Source of the DNA: Acanthochromis polyacanthus
Lineage: Eukaryota; Chordata; Actinopteri; Pomacentridae
Length of the DNA stretch: 64,000 nucleotides
Direction of reading: 5' to 3'
Assembly (NCBI RefSeq): GCF_021347895.1
Contig: NC_067123.1
Coordinates: 1,522,762-1,586,761 of the forward strand
Shown here: piece after piece, positions 11,856 to 24,079 of the stretch
Layout of the letters: each line of letters begins with the position of its first letter
Numbering within the stretch: position 1 is the first letter of the stretch
Program-made: the position numbers and the translations under genes
The notes under the pieces: model-generated
Told to the model about the DNA's origin: nothing
Database searches by the model: none
Seen by the model: the letters and a program-made list of their open reading frames with translations, nothing else

Positions 11856-12030
11856 CAGAGGTGGACAGAGTAGCCAAAAAATCATACTCAAGAAAGAGTA
11901 ATGTTACTTCAGAATAATATTGCTCAAGTAGAAGGAAAAAGTAGTCATTCAAAAATTACTCAAGTAAGAGTAAAAAGTATTTGGTGGAAAGACTACTGAA
12001 GTACTGAAAGTACTGAGTAACTGTTTGACT
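11856..12030 (+). mobile_element. hAT-like terminal fragment
   Basis: It begins CAGAGGTGGACAGAGTAGCC and continues with alternating ACTCAAGTA / AGTAAAAAGTA phrases characteristic of a common fish hAT-type repeat. The CAGAGGTGG start agrees with hAT termini. No matching far end (CCACCTCTG) was found nearby, so the copy is truncated. Confidence 0.55.
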
Positions 12031-12264
12031 GGCTGTATGCTATGAAAAACCAAGATTTGGAAATTTGTGTTTCTTGTGCCTGAACTTGTCATTTTTTAAA
12101 GATGTTATTTAATTTTGCTATTTTTTATTTCATTATTTGGAAATACCAGAATTTGCACATTATTTTAAATGTTTGTCTGTCTGATCACATCATTTCTAAA
12201 GATATAAATCAGACATTACAGTCAAGCTTTTTAGAGTCAAAAACAAGAATGACTATAAGTACAA

Positions 12265-12565
12265 GATTTTGCTGAAATTCTAATAAAAAGTTTCTAGACA
12301 AAAACTGGAACCTTGTCTGGTCCAACTTTAACCATCAGGTTCTACTGATGTTAGAGCCTCAACAGGTGGAGAAATGTGGACCAAGGACTGTATTTTAGTA
12401 GAAACATGGATCCATCCATAGATAAACACTGACAGGAACTTTATGGAAACATGAGACCAGTCTGCATTGGAGATCTAGTACTTTTTTCCCATTTTCCAAG
12501 TCCAATAATTTAAAAAAAAGTCCTCTGTTGGATCCATTCAGTCGTTCTGATGAAATATTCTGTCT
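12265..12565 (+). repeat. Unnamed dispersed repeat, copy A
   Basis: It contains GGTTCTACTGATGTTAGAGC, GAAATGTGGACCAA, ATCCATCCATAGAT and CAGGAACTTTATGGA. It extends to GGATCCATTCAGTCGTTCTG, which pairs with copy C. Related copies lie at 37185-37395 (+), 40597-40815 (-) and 40960-41165 (-). No coding potential; class unknown. Confidence 0.75.
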
Positions 12566-12867
12566 GTTCTCACCACGTTTCATGTCTGCTGGACTTTTAT
12601 TTCTGCAGATATTTAACCTTTAAATGACTGCATGGCTTCTTTTAGAGGTGAAAATATAAACATGTCACATCTGAAAACATAGAAAACTCTTAAAATTCAG
12701 CCAAAGAACTCAATTTTGGTCCCAAATAACAGAATCAGAGACGGTGCAGCACCACACCCAGAATCCATGATGGAACCTTTAATCCAAACCCAGAACTTTA
12801 AACTGTGTTTGTTTTTAATATTCTGTTTAGATCTGATCTGACTGAGGTGGATTTTGGCCTCATTTAA

Positions 12868-13375
12868 CCCTCCTGTTGTCCTTATTTATGGGCACCAAAA
12901 ATATTGTTTCCTTGTCTGAAAAAATCCAAAAATTCAGCAAGAAAAATTCCCAAATTTCTGAAAATGTACAAAACCTTCAGGAAGAAAATTCAAAAAATTC
13001 CTTAAAACTTTTATATTTAAAAAATCCCCCAAATGTGGTAAGAATATTCTTGTAAAAAATTTTCAAAAAATGCGTAAAAATCTTCCAAAAAAAAAAATCT
13101 AAAGTGATTCCACATATATGAATAAAACTTCTGATATTTTCTTAAGAACATTCACTTAAAAATCAACCGTAATCCAGAAAATTCACTGGATTTTGGTTGA
13201 TTTTTTTGTGAGTGTTCTTAAAGAAACATTTTTTTGTTTTTCCACCAAAAAATGTTCAAACATTTCCCCAAAATGTTGAAAATGTTGACATCAAAAGTTT
13301 CACTGTGAAAATATTTTTTCTTTCCACATTTTCAAACTAAAACAGATCAGTTTGACCTGCAGGACGACACGAGGG
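12868..13375 (+). mobile_element. TTAA-flanked non-autonomous DNA element, copy 1
   Basis: It starts CCCTCCTGTTGTCC and ends GGACGACACGAGGG, flanked on both sides by TTAA (12864-12867 and 13376-13379). TTAA duplications and CCC...GGG ends fit piggyBac- or Kolobok-type DNA transposons. The interior is A-rich with repeated CCAAAAATTC / GGTTGATTTTT phrases and no transposase. Related elements are at 41700-42169 and 42606-43327. Confidence 0.8.
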
Positions 13376-13379
13376 TTAA

Positions 13380-14235
13380 ACGTCCAGAAAGGAGGAGGTC
13401 GGAACAGATGAATGTTTTTCTTGGACTAATAACCGTAGTGTCTGTCCATGCAAACAAACAAACGTGCAGAGCGACGCCTGTGGATAATTAAAGCTGAACA
13501 TGCAGCAGCTGATGTGGAACGATGATCGTCAGTCCAGGAGGACGGAGCAGGTGAAGCTCCTGAATCACAGCTCAGAGCTGCAGGTAAACAGGAAGTGAAG
13601 TCTGAGTGACGGAACATAAATGGAAATAAAGAACGACCTCCCACCTCTCCTTCCTCAGCTCGGCTTTCATCCCAGAGGAGCTTCTCCAGAAGAAAAGAGC
13701 TTCAGAGGCGAGATGAATCAGACGCTAACCCACGTCTGAAGGATAATAGGATGATCTGACTGAAGTTCAGCTTCAAACTCTCACATTCAGTCACTTCCTG
13801 AGTGCAGCATCCTCACTGAGCAGCTCCGCTTTATGCTGATCTGCAGACGGACGCATCCTAAAGAAGGACTGAGAACGTTCTTCAGGACATCAGTGGAATA
13901 AACCTCTGAAAACACAGAATACAGATCTGGTTTCATGCTAACCATTTGGTTCTGTGGGCTGCAGGCCTTTCTTCATCCCGTTTGTGTCCTCTGTCCCATC
14001 CAGTCATTTAATATTTAGCATCTGCACAAACTGTCCCAATCTGACACCATTTCCCTCCATACTGTACACCTCCAGTACATTTAAGATATTAAAATTAATA
14101 AATAAAAAGCTCTGCAATGCATAATTTAAACAGTTAATGTCAAAGTTTTGCATCCAAGCTGCTCCTTAATGTAGTTTCTATTTTACCAAACTTATGTTCC
14201 AGACGTTTGGGCTTCAAATGTGTAAAAAAAAAATA
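13380..14235. other. Non-coding stretch, nothing recognised
   Basis: Normal-complexity sequence without a supported gene. Confidence 0.45.
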
Positions 14236-14238
14236 AAC

Positions 14239-14566
14239 CTTTCTGCTCCACATTGATCAATAATAGGTATTGATTGTCTCATCTTTATTCCATGTTTCTG
14301 TGTTGTTGCTAACCCTACTCTAATCCATGCTAATGTGATCTTTTTCTCAGCAGTACAAGCTAGATATTTAGCTAGCTGTTACTGCTGACCACTGATGGAA
14401 AACAGTCCAAAGAATGAGTCTGATCCTGATAATATGAGGTAGAGAGAGACATTCAATCAAGGCTGACAATGGATGAAAAGATGGAAAATAGAAGAGAGGA
14501 CATAGCTTTGATCTACACATTCTGTAGGAACACTGTTGGAGGATGGAAACGACAAAAACAAGACAG
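14239..14566 (+). repeat. Left member of a 330-bp inverted repeat pair
   Basis: Nearly the full length is the reverse complement of 27179-27505, with only scattered differences. Shared blocks include GCTAGATATTTAGCTAGC, GGTAGAGAGAGACATTCAAT and GATCAATAATAGG. Both members run into the same type of GACAAAAAC tandem sequence. The two copies lie about 12.6 kb apart and enclose three of the large minisatellites. Confidence 0.85.
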
Positions 14567-14735
14567 AAAACGACAAAAACAAGACAGAAAACAACAAAAA
14601 CAAGACAGAAAACAACAAAAACAAGACAGAAAATGACAAAAATGAGACACAAAGCAACAAAACCAAGACTGAAAAAGACAAAAACAAAACACAAAACGAC
14701 AAAAATGAGACAGAAAATGACGAAAACAAGAGATC
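14540..14735. repeat. 21-bp minisatellite (GACAAAAACAAGACAGAAAA type)
   Basis: About nine imperfect 21-bp units with core GACAAAAACAAGACAG. Because 21 is a multiple of three, all frames stay open and give Lys/Asn/Thr-rich or Phe/Leu/Ser-rich by-product frames. Confidence 0.9.
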
Positions 14736-15042
14736 AGCTGATTCCACAGACACAAAGCTAATGAACACAGAGCTAACAGCAGCCTGTGTTTTGGCAGCGC
14801 TAGCCGTAGCATCGGGTCGAGTCACCTCCTCCACCCCAAACAGACGAACACCACCTGCTGATGAAGATCTGCATGGTCTGAGGACGTCTGGGAGGAGGAG
14901 ATGGACGGCAGCAGATGGACGAGTTAGCGTGTCGAGTCCTCAGGTGGTGAGGGGAGTGATGTGAGGTGAGCTGATGATGATGAGTTGTTCTCATTACCAG
15001 ACCCGATGCTCATCTTTCTGTTCATTTACCCCAATTCATTTA

Positions 15043-15066
15043 CCCCCCCCCCCCCCCCCCCCCCCC
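15043..15066. repeat. Poly(C) tract
   Basis: 24 consecutive C residues. Similar runs occur at about 32681-32702, 59678-59707 and 60636-60648. Confidence 0.97.
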
Positions 15067-15580
15067 TTCACACCCCAGCAAACAAATCAGGACACTAAAA
15101 CCCTCCCAGCCTGTCACAGGTCACTGTATCTGCTTCCCTTCAGCTAATTAAAATGCCCTCCGTTCTCCTTCTTCTGCTGTTTTTTGTTTGTTTTTCCAGT
15201 TTCTGCTACAATCCGTCTCGTTTTGATCATGATCAGCCTCTACCTGCAGCCTGACCTCAGAAAAACCCAGACTCTGGATGGAGTGGTAAACATACAGGCA
15301 CAGAAATAGAAGAAAATGATCTCAGAGTAGAGATCAGAAGAGATGCTAACAGCTCTTAGCATCACATCCAGACGCTTAAAGAAGCAACCATCTGTCCTCT
15401 AGGTCCTCTTTTATTCATCACGAAATAATCAGCCATTAGTTTGACCTTTTTACAAGAAGAAATACCAACAAGGACTATTTTATATCAAAAAATTAAAATA
15501 TAAAATAAGTAGTGTGAGGAGAGCCACCAAAACACCTATGAGTCCTCTGAAGGACTGACAAGCTAGTAGTCATCACTGTT
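15067..15580. other. Non-coding stretch, nothing recognised
   Basis: No supported gene or element before the 29-bp array. Confidence 0.45.
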
Positions 15581-17484
15581 ATGATGCTGCCACCACCGTG
15601 CTTCATCATGATGCTTCCATGGTGGAGGCAGCATCATGATGTGAAGCACGGTGGAGGCAGCATCATGATGTGAAGCACGGTGGAGGCAGCATCATGGTGT
15701 GAAGCATGGTGGAGGCAGCATCATGATTTGAAGCACGGTGGAGGCAGCATCATGATGTGAAGCACGGTGGAGGCAGCATCATGATGTGAAGCACGGTGGA
15801 GGCAGCATCATAATGTGAAGCATGGTGGAGGCAGCATCATGATGAAGCATGGTGGTGGCAGCATCATGATTTGAAGCACGGTGGTGGCAGCATCATGATT
15901 TGAAGCACGGTGGAGGCAGCATCATGATGTGAAGCACGGTGGAGGCAGCATCATGATGTGAAGCACGGTGGAGGCAGCATCATGATTTGAAGCACGGTGG
16001 AGGCAGCATCATGATGTGAAGCACGGTGGTGGCAGCATCATGATTTGAAGCACGGTGGTGGCAGCATCATGATTTGAAGCACGGTGGAGGCAGCATCATG
16101 ATGAAGCATGGTGGAGGCAGCATCATGTTTTGAAGCACGGTGGAGGCAGCATCATGATGTGAAGCACGGTGGAGGCAGCATCATGATTTGAAGCACGGTG
16201 GAGGCAGCATCATGATGTGAAGCACGGTGGAGGCAGCATCATGATGTGAAGCACGGTGGAGGCAGCATCATGATTTGAAGCACGGTGGAGGCAGCATCAT
16301 GATGTGAAGCATGGTGATGGCAGCATCATGATGAAGCATGGTGGAGGCAGCATCATGATGTGAAGCACGGTGGTGGAAGCATCATGATGTGAAGCACGGT
16401 GGAGGCAGCATGATGATGTGAAGCACGGTGGAGGCAGCATCATGATGTGAAGCACGGTGGAGGCAGCATCATGATGTGAAGCACGGTGGTGGCAGCATCA
16501 TGATTTGAAGCACGGTGGAGGCAGCATGATGATGTGAAGCACGGTGGAGGCAGCATCATGATGTGAAGCACGGTGGAGGCAGCATCATGATGTGAAGCAC
16601 GGTGGTGGAAGCATCATGATGTGAAGCACGGTGGAGGCAGCATCATGATGTGAAGCACGGTGGTGGAAGCATCATGATGTGAAGCATGGTGGAGGCAGCA
16701 TCATGATGTGAAGCACGGTGGTGGCAGCATCATGATTTGAAGCACGGTGGAGGCAGCATGATGATGTGAAGCACGGTGGAGGCAGCATCATGATGTGAAG
16801 CACGGTGGAGGCAGCATCATGATGTGAAGCACGGTGGTGGAAGCATCATGATGTGAAGCACGGTGGAGGCAGCATCATGTTTTGAAGCACGGTGGAGGCA
16901 GCATCATGATGTGAAGCACGGTGGAGGCAGCATCATGATGTGAAGCACGGTGGAGGCAGCATCATGATGTGAAGCACGGTGGTGGAAGCATCATGATGTG
17001 AAGCACGGTGGAGGCAGCATCATGATGTGAAGCACGGTGGAGGCAGCATCATGATGTGAAGCACGGTGGAGGCAGCATCATGATTTGAAGCACGGTGGAG
17101 GCAGCATCATGATGTGAAGCATGGTGATGGCAGCATCATGATGAAGCACGGTGGTGGAAGCATCATGATGTGAAGCATGGTGGAGGCAGCATCATGATGT
17201 GAAGCACGGTGGTGGAAGCATCATGATGTGAAGCACGGTGGTGGCAGCATCATGATTTGAAGCACGGTGGAGGCAGCATGATGATGTGAAGCACGGTGGA
17301 GGCAGCATCATGATGTGAAGCACGGTGGAGGCAGCATCATGATGTGAAGCACGGTGGTGGAAGCATCATGATGTGAAACATGGTGGAGGCAGCATCATGA
17401 TGTGAAGCACGGTGGAGGCAGCATGATGTGAAGCACGGTGGTGGAAGCATCATTATTTAGATCATGGTGGAGGCAGCATCATGG
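15581..17484. repeat. 29-bp minisatellite, about 65 copies
   Basis: The unit carries AAGCACGGTGGAGGCAGCAT followed by CATGATGTG. Variants change GGAGG to GGTGG, ATGTG to ATTTG, or drop three bases (ATGATGAAGC). At the left edge (15581-15612) there is one unit in reverse complement, GATGCTGCCACCACCGTG, joined head-to-head to the array. Each unit carries the palindrome ATCATGAT. No gene is supported. Confidence 0.97.
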
Positions 17485-18672
17485 ATAGTGTGGATATTTT
17501 CATATTAAGGGCACCCAAGCTAAAAAGAAAAACTGTATAAATGAAATGTGAGATGCATTTTTCTGTTTTCCCTTCATTGTTTACCTTCTGGACTAAATAC
17601 CATAATTATCATCTGAGCCACATGAATCAAAGTAAAGTCTGGAAAAAGGAACCTCCTGAAACGTTTTCTTTGCTTGTGAAGTTATTTCCTCTGACAAATG
17701 CTGATGAAGGATGGTAATCTGCTCATCAGCTGAGGAGTCTCAGGTGGAAACGAAGGAAGGAAATCACCAAATCCATTAATGTTCACATTAAGATCCTCCT
17801 TATGGTCCATCCATTAGGCTCATCAATCTCCTAGAGGTCGTTTCTACGGAAAGCTGCTCTACGTCCAGGGACATGAACCCGAAGAGGAGGAAGAAGGAGG
17901 AGTTGGAGAGGAAGAGGTCCAGAGAAACATCTGAAAGGTCTTCCTCATTGTTCTCCATTAAAACAAAGTGTTCACACTAAAGGACATGCTAAATTTTATA
18001 CAATAAATAACAAAAAATGAACAAAATGATGCCAAATTTAAGACAAAAATAACATCAAAATAACACAAAAAGACACAAAAAATGCTAAAATAACTATGAA
18101 ACACAACTACAGCGCAGAGAAAACAAGGAGAACAGGAGGAGAATACTAATCTATCAACACTCGACAGCTGTAAATGTGAACTCTGAGACTCCAGGTAAAG
18201 TTTGTCGTTAACTTTCCAAACATGAAGCTGGAGAAACTGCAGCTTCAGTCCATGTTTACAGTAAAACGCTCATTAGATCCATCAGTGGGAGGAAGTCAGG
18301 AAGCATCCACTAACTGCTGAACAAATTTACTTTAGAACACAGCAGCATGAATAAAACATGCAGATCCCATGATTGTATTTATTAGCTGCCTTTTATTTGT
18401 GAATAAGTGAGGAAGTATTGACCTCCCTCCCAGGGTTATCTTTTAATTGCTGGATGGCTCGGTTACATAAGAAGAAACCAGCTGGGGAATAAATTAACTT
18501 TTAATTAGAAACATAATATTCCAATCCTCCCTCCTTGTTTGCTCGTCTGTTTCCTCACGACGCCGGAGAAAAAGCAAAAGATAAAAACGCTCACAGTGAG
18601 AGCGACACGCTACGAGAAGCCTCCATGGACTCAATTATCGCTTTATAAACACGAGTCTGTTTGACAAACAAC
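17485..18672. other. Non-coding stretch; conserved-element-like patch at about 18380-18650
   Basis: No gene. About 18380-18650 has high complexity and homeodomain-type ATTA/TTAATT cores (for example TTTTAATTAG), the texture of a vertebrate conserved non-coding element. Conservation cannot be judged from one sequence. Confidence 0.3.
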
Positions 18673-18755
18673 CTTGATCCCACAAATGACCCTGATCCCA
18701 CAAATGACCCTGATCCCACAAATGACCCTGATCCCACAAATGACCCTGATCCCAG
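18673..18755. repeat. 18-bp tandem repeat
   Basis: About 4.5 nearly identical copies of TGACCCTGATCCCACAAA. The DQGHLW repeat on the minus strand is a by-product. Confidence 0.95.
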
Positions 18756-19039
18756 CGACAGGACGGGCTGAATGGAGCCGTCCTCATCACAACAGTCCTG
18801 TCAGCAGGAGGAAACAATGACGCTTTCCTGCACGAGTCCTGAGTTTCCTCTGGTCTCCGACACCAGGAGGGTCATTTTTTAAAATGCAAAATGGCAAAAA
18901 CAAACCTAGAATATTGATTCACAGCAGGAGAAACTCTGTTTGGAACTTCTGACTGCAAAAAGCAGGTTTGAGTTTTTAAACTGCTCCAAAAAAACAACAG
19001 TAAAATGAGTCTTCACTGGTCAGAGGTCATTAAACATCT

Positions 19040-20480
19040 CAGAAGTCATGGTGCTGCTTGAGGGTCTCCTGAAGCAGCTGACAGGAACCGGTCGGTCTAA
19101 AGGTCTGCAGCTGCAGCAGATGTGGAAGCTAAAACTCTGGTGTGGGAGGAGTTCAGAGGCTGTGGAGAAGGACTTTTGGTTGAAGTTCTGGCAAACCGTT
19201 GGACGCCTCAGGAAGAGGAGGCAGGGCTTTGACCAGGCTGTGTACAGTCGGATGGAGAACTCTTGACCTGTACTGGGGACATTGTTGGACGGTGGAAAGA
19301 GAACTTTGAGGAACTCCTGAACCTGGTAAACATGTCCTCTGTGGAGGAGGCAGAGCCTGAAGATTCTTAGGGATCTTCATCCATATCCATGGCAGAGGTC
19401 ACTGAGGTAGTTAAGAAGCCCCTTAGTGGCTCCAGGTGTGGATGAGATCTTCCATGAGATGCTGAAGGTTCTGGACATTGTTGGACTGTCTTGGCTGACA
19501 CGGCTCTACAGTGTCTCATGGACATCAGGTACGGTACCTGTGGAGTGGCAGACCGGGGTGGTGGTTCTTGTCTTCAAGGAGGAGGACCAGAGAGTGAGTT
19601 CCATCTACCGAGGTATCACACTTCTCAGCCTCCCTGGGAAAGTTTATTCTAGGGTGCTGGAAGGGAGACTGACTGATTGAAGAACCTCAGATTCAGGAGG
19701 AACAATGCAGGACCTCAGGATCTCTGCTTTTTGCAGATGATGTGGTTCTGTTGGTTCCTCAGACCTTCAGCAACACTGGAGCAGTTTGCAGTCGAGTGTG
19801 AAGCTGTGGGGGTGCGGATTAGAACCTCCAAGTCTGAGGTTCTCTGATGGAAACCAGTGGATTGGTTCCCCAAGCGAAGGAGTTCAAGTATCTCTGGATC
19901 TTGTGCATGAATGATCAGAAAATGGAGCTAGAGATGGACAGGAGGATCGGTGTAGCACCAGCAGTAATGAAGGTGTTGTAATGAACCATCGTGGTGAAGA
20001 GGGAGCTGAGCCTCAAGGAGAAGATCTCAGTTTACCATCCATCTACGTTCCAACCCTCGCCTATGGTCATGAGCTCTGGGTGGAGAACCAAAGAATGAGA
20101 TCATGGATACAACCGTCTGAAATGAGCTTCCTCTGTAGGGTGTCTGAGCTCAACCTTAGAGATAGGAGGAGAAGATCAGACACCTGGAGGGAGCTCAGAG
20201 TAGAGCTGCTGATCCTTCACCTCTGAAGGAACCAGTGGAGGTGGTTTGGACATCTGATTCAGATCCTCCAGGAAGACTTCCTGTAGAGGTTTTCTGAACA
20301 CGTCCTCCTGGGAGGAGACCCCGAGGTAGACCCAGAACCCGGAGGGATTATATATCTCATCTGGCCTGGGAACACTTTGGGATCCTTAAGGAAGAGCTAG
20401 AAGTGTTGCTGGGAGGAGGAACGTCTGGAATGACCTGCTTCATCTGCTGCCTCCACGACCCGACACCAGATAAGCAGAAG
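19040..20480 (+). mobile_element. Rex3-like (RTE-clade) LINE relic, ORF2 fragment
   Basis: A degraded reverse-transcriptase reading frame. Recognisable pieces in order are YRGITLLSLPGKVYSRVLEG near 19610-19668, FADDVVLL (the RT catalytic motif) near 19730-19753, SIYVPTLAYGHELW near 20040-20080, a following SEMSFLCRVSELNLRDR block, and a C-terminal RWFGHLIQ-like block near 20240. The frame is broken by several stops and shifts. The stretch between the EGRL block and FADD is far shorter than in intact elements, so much of the RT palm has been deleted. The 3' end runs into a GATG tail, a hallmark of Rex3. The copy cannot make a functional enzyme. Confidence 0.8.
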
Positions 20481-20483
20481 AAG

Positions 20484-20615
20484 ATGGATGGACGGATTAT
20501 GGATGGATGGATGGATGGATGGTTGAATGGACGGATGGATGATGGATGGATGATGATGGATTGATGGATGGATGAATGATGGATGGATGGTTGAATGGAT
20601 GGATGGAAGTCATGG
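20484..20615. repeat. (GATG)n tail of the LINE
   Basis: Tandem GATG with ACGG, ATTG and TTGA variants directly after the Rex3-like frame. Rex3 elements end in GATG repeats, so this is read as the 3' tail. Confidence 0.9.
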
Positions 20616-22610
20616 TATCCACTGCTAGCTAAACGACACAATGCTCAGTTGTAGGATGATATTAATGTGTCTTCATGAGCCTAAATCTGGTCCTTCTTCT
20701 AAAGGGAGAACACAGATTCATGTCAGGAGGATGATCATTTTTTATAATTTCCTCATTTCTGTAATCTTCTGTAATCATCTATAATCATCGTTTTCCTACA
20801 CGAGTGTTGACTTTCCTCTGCACTCCAACAGCAGGTTCTTTAATGTGAACCTGTCGGATTGTTTCACAGCAGGATAATCTGTGGAACTTCTGCACGCAAA
20901 AAGCTGATCTGAGTTTTTAAACCTCTGCCAAGGAAGAAAAACTAAACAAAACAGCAAAATGAGTCCAGTAGCTGCATGTTTACTAGTTTTCATATGATTT
21001 ACTGTTTGACATGAATGCTAAACATTTTTCCATTAAAATGCACAAGAAGATTAAGCAGAAATCCACCAGTCAACATGCTGTACGGTGATCACAGTGAATC
21101 TATAATCCATACACGCTGCTGGTTAATCCATGATGCTAACCAGGGCTTTTATCTGACTCACTCATCATATTTCTTCCATTATCCTCATCCTGTGCCTCTT
21201 TTTATTCATCTCTTAATGTCATTCTCTCTTCATAGCTGAGAAAACTGCTGCAGATTTTACAACTTTTCCACTTACAGAAAAGCATTTTTCAGGCTTTAAA
21301 CATTTATATGCATTCCTTATATGGGGTGTTTAGAGCTGCTGAACACTTGCAGAACAATTTTAGCAGAACATTACCCGTCTCTCCACAGCCAGACGAGGAG
21401 TATTGATTTCTATTCCTCCATACTTCTCTCCTGAGTGATTGGGAGGTTTACTGTATTCAAAGATGTGAACAACTTGTCTGCAATCTGCTGCAGATGATGG
21501 AGGACAAAAAGCTTCAAATTGAACGTTGAAACTCTGTACGTTCTCAAATGAAGGCTGGTTTCTACTGAGCAATCTGCAGCTGCTTCAGGTGAGCTGAGAG
21601 AGAATCCAAAACAAAAGAGACGATTTACTGACAGACTGATGGAGCTTTGCAGGAATTTACCTCTAAATTCTCTCAGTGTGACGGCTGCTTTATCCAGCGT
21701 CTGCGGATGAGTCAGAATCACGTGAAATGATGCAGAAGATTCCAGCCGACAGTGAAGGTTGGCTGTCATACAGGAATCTGTTCACCCAAAAACAATGAAC
21801 GGATCTGTTATTGTATATTGTAACTTTTAAAATCCTGCTCACTGAGTCATTTAAATAATCATAAATATATCTTGGTTTTTAGCACCTTTTAGTACCCAGA
21901 GAGACTTCTGATCAGCCACTTTGCACGACTAAATCTCATTTTACTTCATCAGATGTGATCATTAGCTGTGTTTCTCAGGCTCATCTCTTAGTATTTAACC
22001 AATAATCTGATCTGAACATTAATTTGAGGCTCACGTTGGGGCCTGAAAACATCTGACTGACATTTTAGACTAAATAATTTGTTGTAAATTGATGAAATAG
22101 ATGCTTTAACACTGGATCTCTGACTGCACAGTGCAGAGTTTAAAGCTGAATGAATGTTTTATTACATCAGGTGATGGAAACATCTCTAAAATCTACATTG
22201 ATGCTGAAACGCTGTAAGACTTGGTGTGATAACCTAAAACATTATTGTTTAGTTCTTCTCCAGGATCAACTTGTTTTGTGAAATCATTTCAAGTTCCAGA
22301 TGATTTTTTAAAAACACACCTCAAGGCATAAAAAAGGCATTTTTCATCCCTTCTGGCTATCCTGGTGGTGTTTAGAAATGAAAGAAAGTGTGTTGAGGGT
22401 TTGAGGTGGAGAATGAAGGTGATGTCTTAATGATGCCGGCCAAACATCAGACTACAAAGCTGAGCTGGAGGGCAGCGGCGTCTCACAGCTAACAGATTCC
22501 AGCTCCCTGAGGACGTCTTTAGAAAGTCTGAGGATCCATGAAAGGCACCAGTCAGATTAAAGAGTTTAAAAACCAGTCTGAGCAGCAAGTGTTGAACCTT
22601 TAAAGGCACT
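20616..22610. other. Non-coding stretch, nothing recognised
   Basis: 2 kb of ordinary sequence with no supported gene or element. Confidence 0.45.
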
Positions 22611-22619
22611 CGTGTTTTT

Positions 22620-22945
22620 GTACATAAATTCATACGTCTGCCTGATTCTCTCCCCGACCTACCGGAGCGCCTCCCTTTAAACTCTGTGTGATAAAGAGGA
22701 AGTGTGACACCTAGCAGGCCTAATCTGTGGATGCATGCCACCCCGCTTCATGTCCCCACTCCGACTTCATCAAATATTGATTACGGTGAAAGCCTCTGCT
22801 GAGAGAACGGCTACACAAACAAAGCGCCAGCATTTCCATCTGCTTTCAAGGGAAACCTTTGCTCGACAAACATTCCAATCTGCAGTGTTCCCCCGCCGTC
22901 TATTACGACCCCAAACCACCGCCGACGGATAAAAATTCATGAGGT
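22620..22945. other. Possible conserved non-coding element
   Basis: High-complexity sequence unlike its repetitive neighbours, with AATATTGATTA, ACATTCCAATC (TEAD-like) and GGATAAAAATTCATGAGG. The open frame through it has no domain character. The regulatory idea rests on texture only. Confidence 0.25.
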
Positions 22946-22995
22946 GAGCTTCTTCTGACCTACAGCTCCAGTTCCTGAGTCCCAGAGGCTCCGCT

Positions 22996-23978
22996 GTGCA
23001 GCAGGAAAAAGGAAATAATGCAGCAAAAAAAAAAAAAACAGGAAATAATGCAGCAGAAACCAGGAAATAATGCAGCAGAAAACAGGAAATAATGCAGCAG
23101 AAACCAGGAAATAATGCAGCAAAAAACAGGAAATAATGAATCAGGAATCAGGAAATAATGCAGCAGAAACTAGGAAATCATGCAGCAGAAACCAGGAAAT
23201 AATGCAGCAAAAAACAGGAAATAATGAATCAGGAATCAGGAAATAATGCAGCAGAAACCAGGAAATAATGCAGCAGAAACCAGGAAATAATGCAGCAGAA
23301 ACCAGGAAATAATGCAGCAGAAAACAGGAAATAATGCACCAGGAATCAGTAAATACTACAGCAAAAACAGGAAATAATGCAGCAGGAAAAAGGAAATAAT
23401 GCAGAAGGAAAAAGGAAATAATGCAGCAAAAACAAGAATTAATGCAGCAGGAACCAAGAAATAATGCAACAGGAAAAAGGAAATAATGCAGCAGGAATCA
23501 GGAATTAATTCAGCAAAAACAGCAAAAAAAAAATGCAGCAGGAACCAGGAAATAATGCAGCAGGAGCCAGGAAATAATGCAGCAAAAAACAGATAATAAT
23601 GCAGCAAAAAACAGGAAATATTGCATCAGGAATCAGGAAATAATGCAGCAGAAAAAAGGAAATAATGCAGCAGGAATCAGGAAATAATGCAGCAAAAAAA
23701 CAGGACATAATTGGGAAAACAAACAGGAAATAATTCAGCAGAAAGAAGGAAATAATGCAGCAAGAATCAGGAAATAATGCCGCAAAATACAGGAAATAAT
23801 GCAGGAAAAACAGGTAATAATGCAGCAAAAAACAGGAAATAGTGCATCAGGAACCAGTAAATAATGCAACAAAAAGCAGGAAATAATGCAGCAGGAACCA
23901 GGAAATAATGCAGCAAAAAACAGGAAATAATACAGCAGAGACCAGGAAATAATGCAGCAGGAATCTGGAAATAATGCA
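22996..23978. repeat. About 22-bp minisatellite, about 45 copies
   Basis: Units contain CAGGAAATAATGCAGCA plus a variable AGAAAC / GGAAT / AAAAA part, with lengths of about 20-23 bp. Minus-strand frames repeating LLHYFLVPAALFP are by-products. An older, more diverged array than its neighbours. Confidence 0.95.
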
Positions 23979-24079
23979 TATTCAGCTGAAACTTGCTGCT
24001 TTTAAAGCATAGCCTACATTTAAAAATCATTAACGTCTCAGAGAAAGAAACCGAGATTCTGTCCCACCTCCGGCTCCGT

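Noticed and set aside
14368..14964. Several overlapping frames on both strands, Phe/Leu/Ser-rich or Lys/Asn/Thr-rich
   Set aside because: They stay open because a 21-bp repeat lies under them; the membrane-like look comes from the TTT/CTT composition.
22937..24030. Minus-strand frames rich in LHYFLFPAALFPVFCC that look like membrane proteins
   Set aside because: They are the translated 22-bp minisatellite; the period shifts frame and no domain is present.
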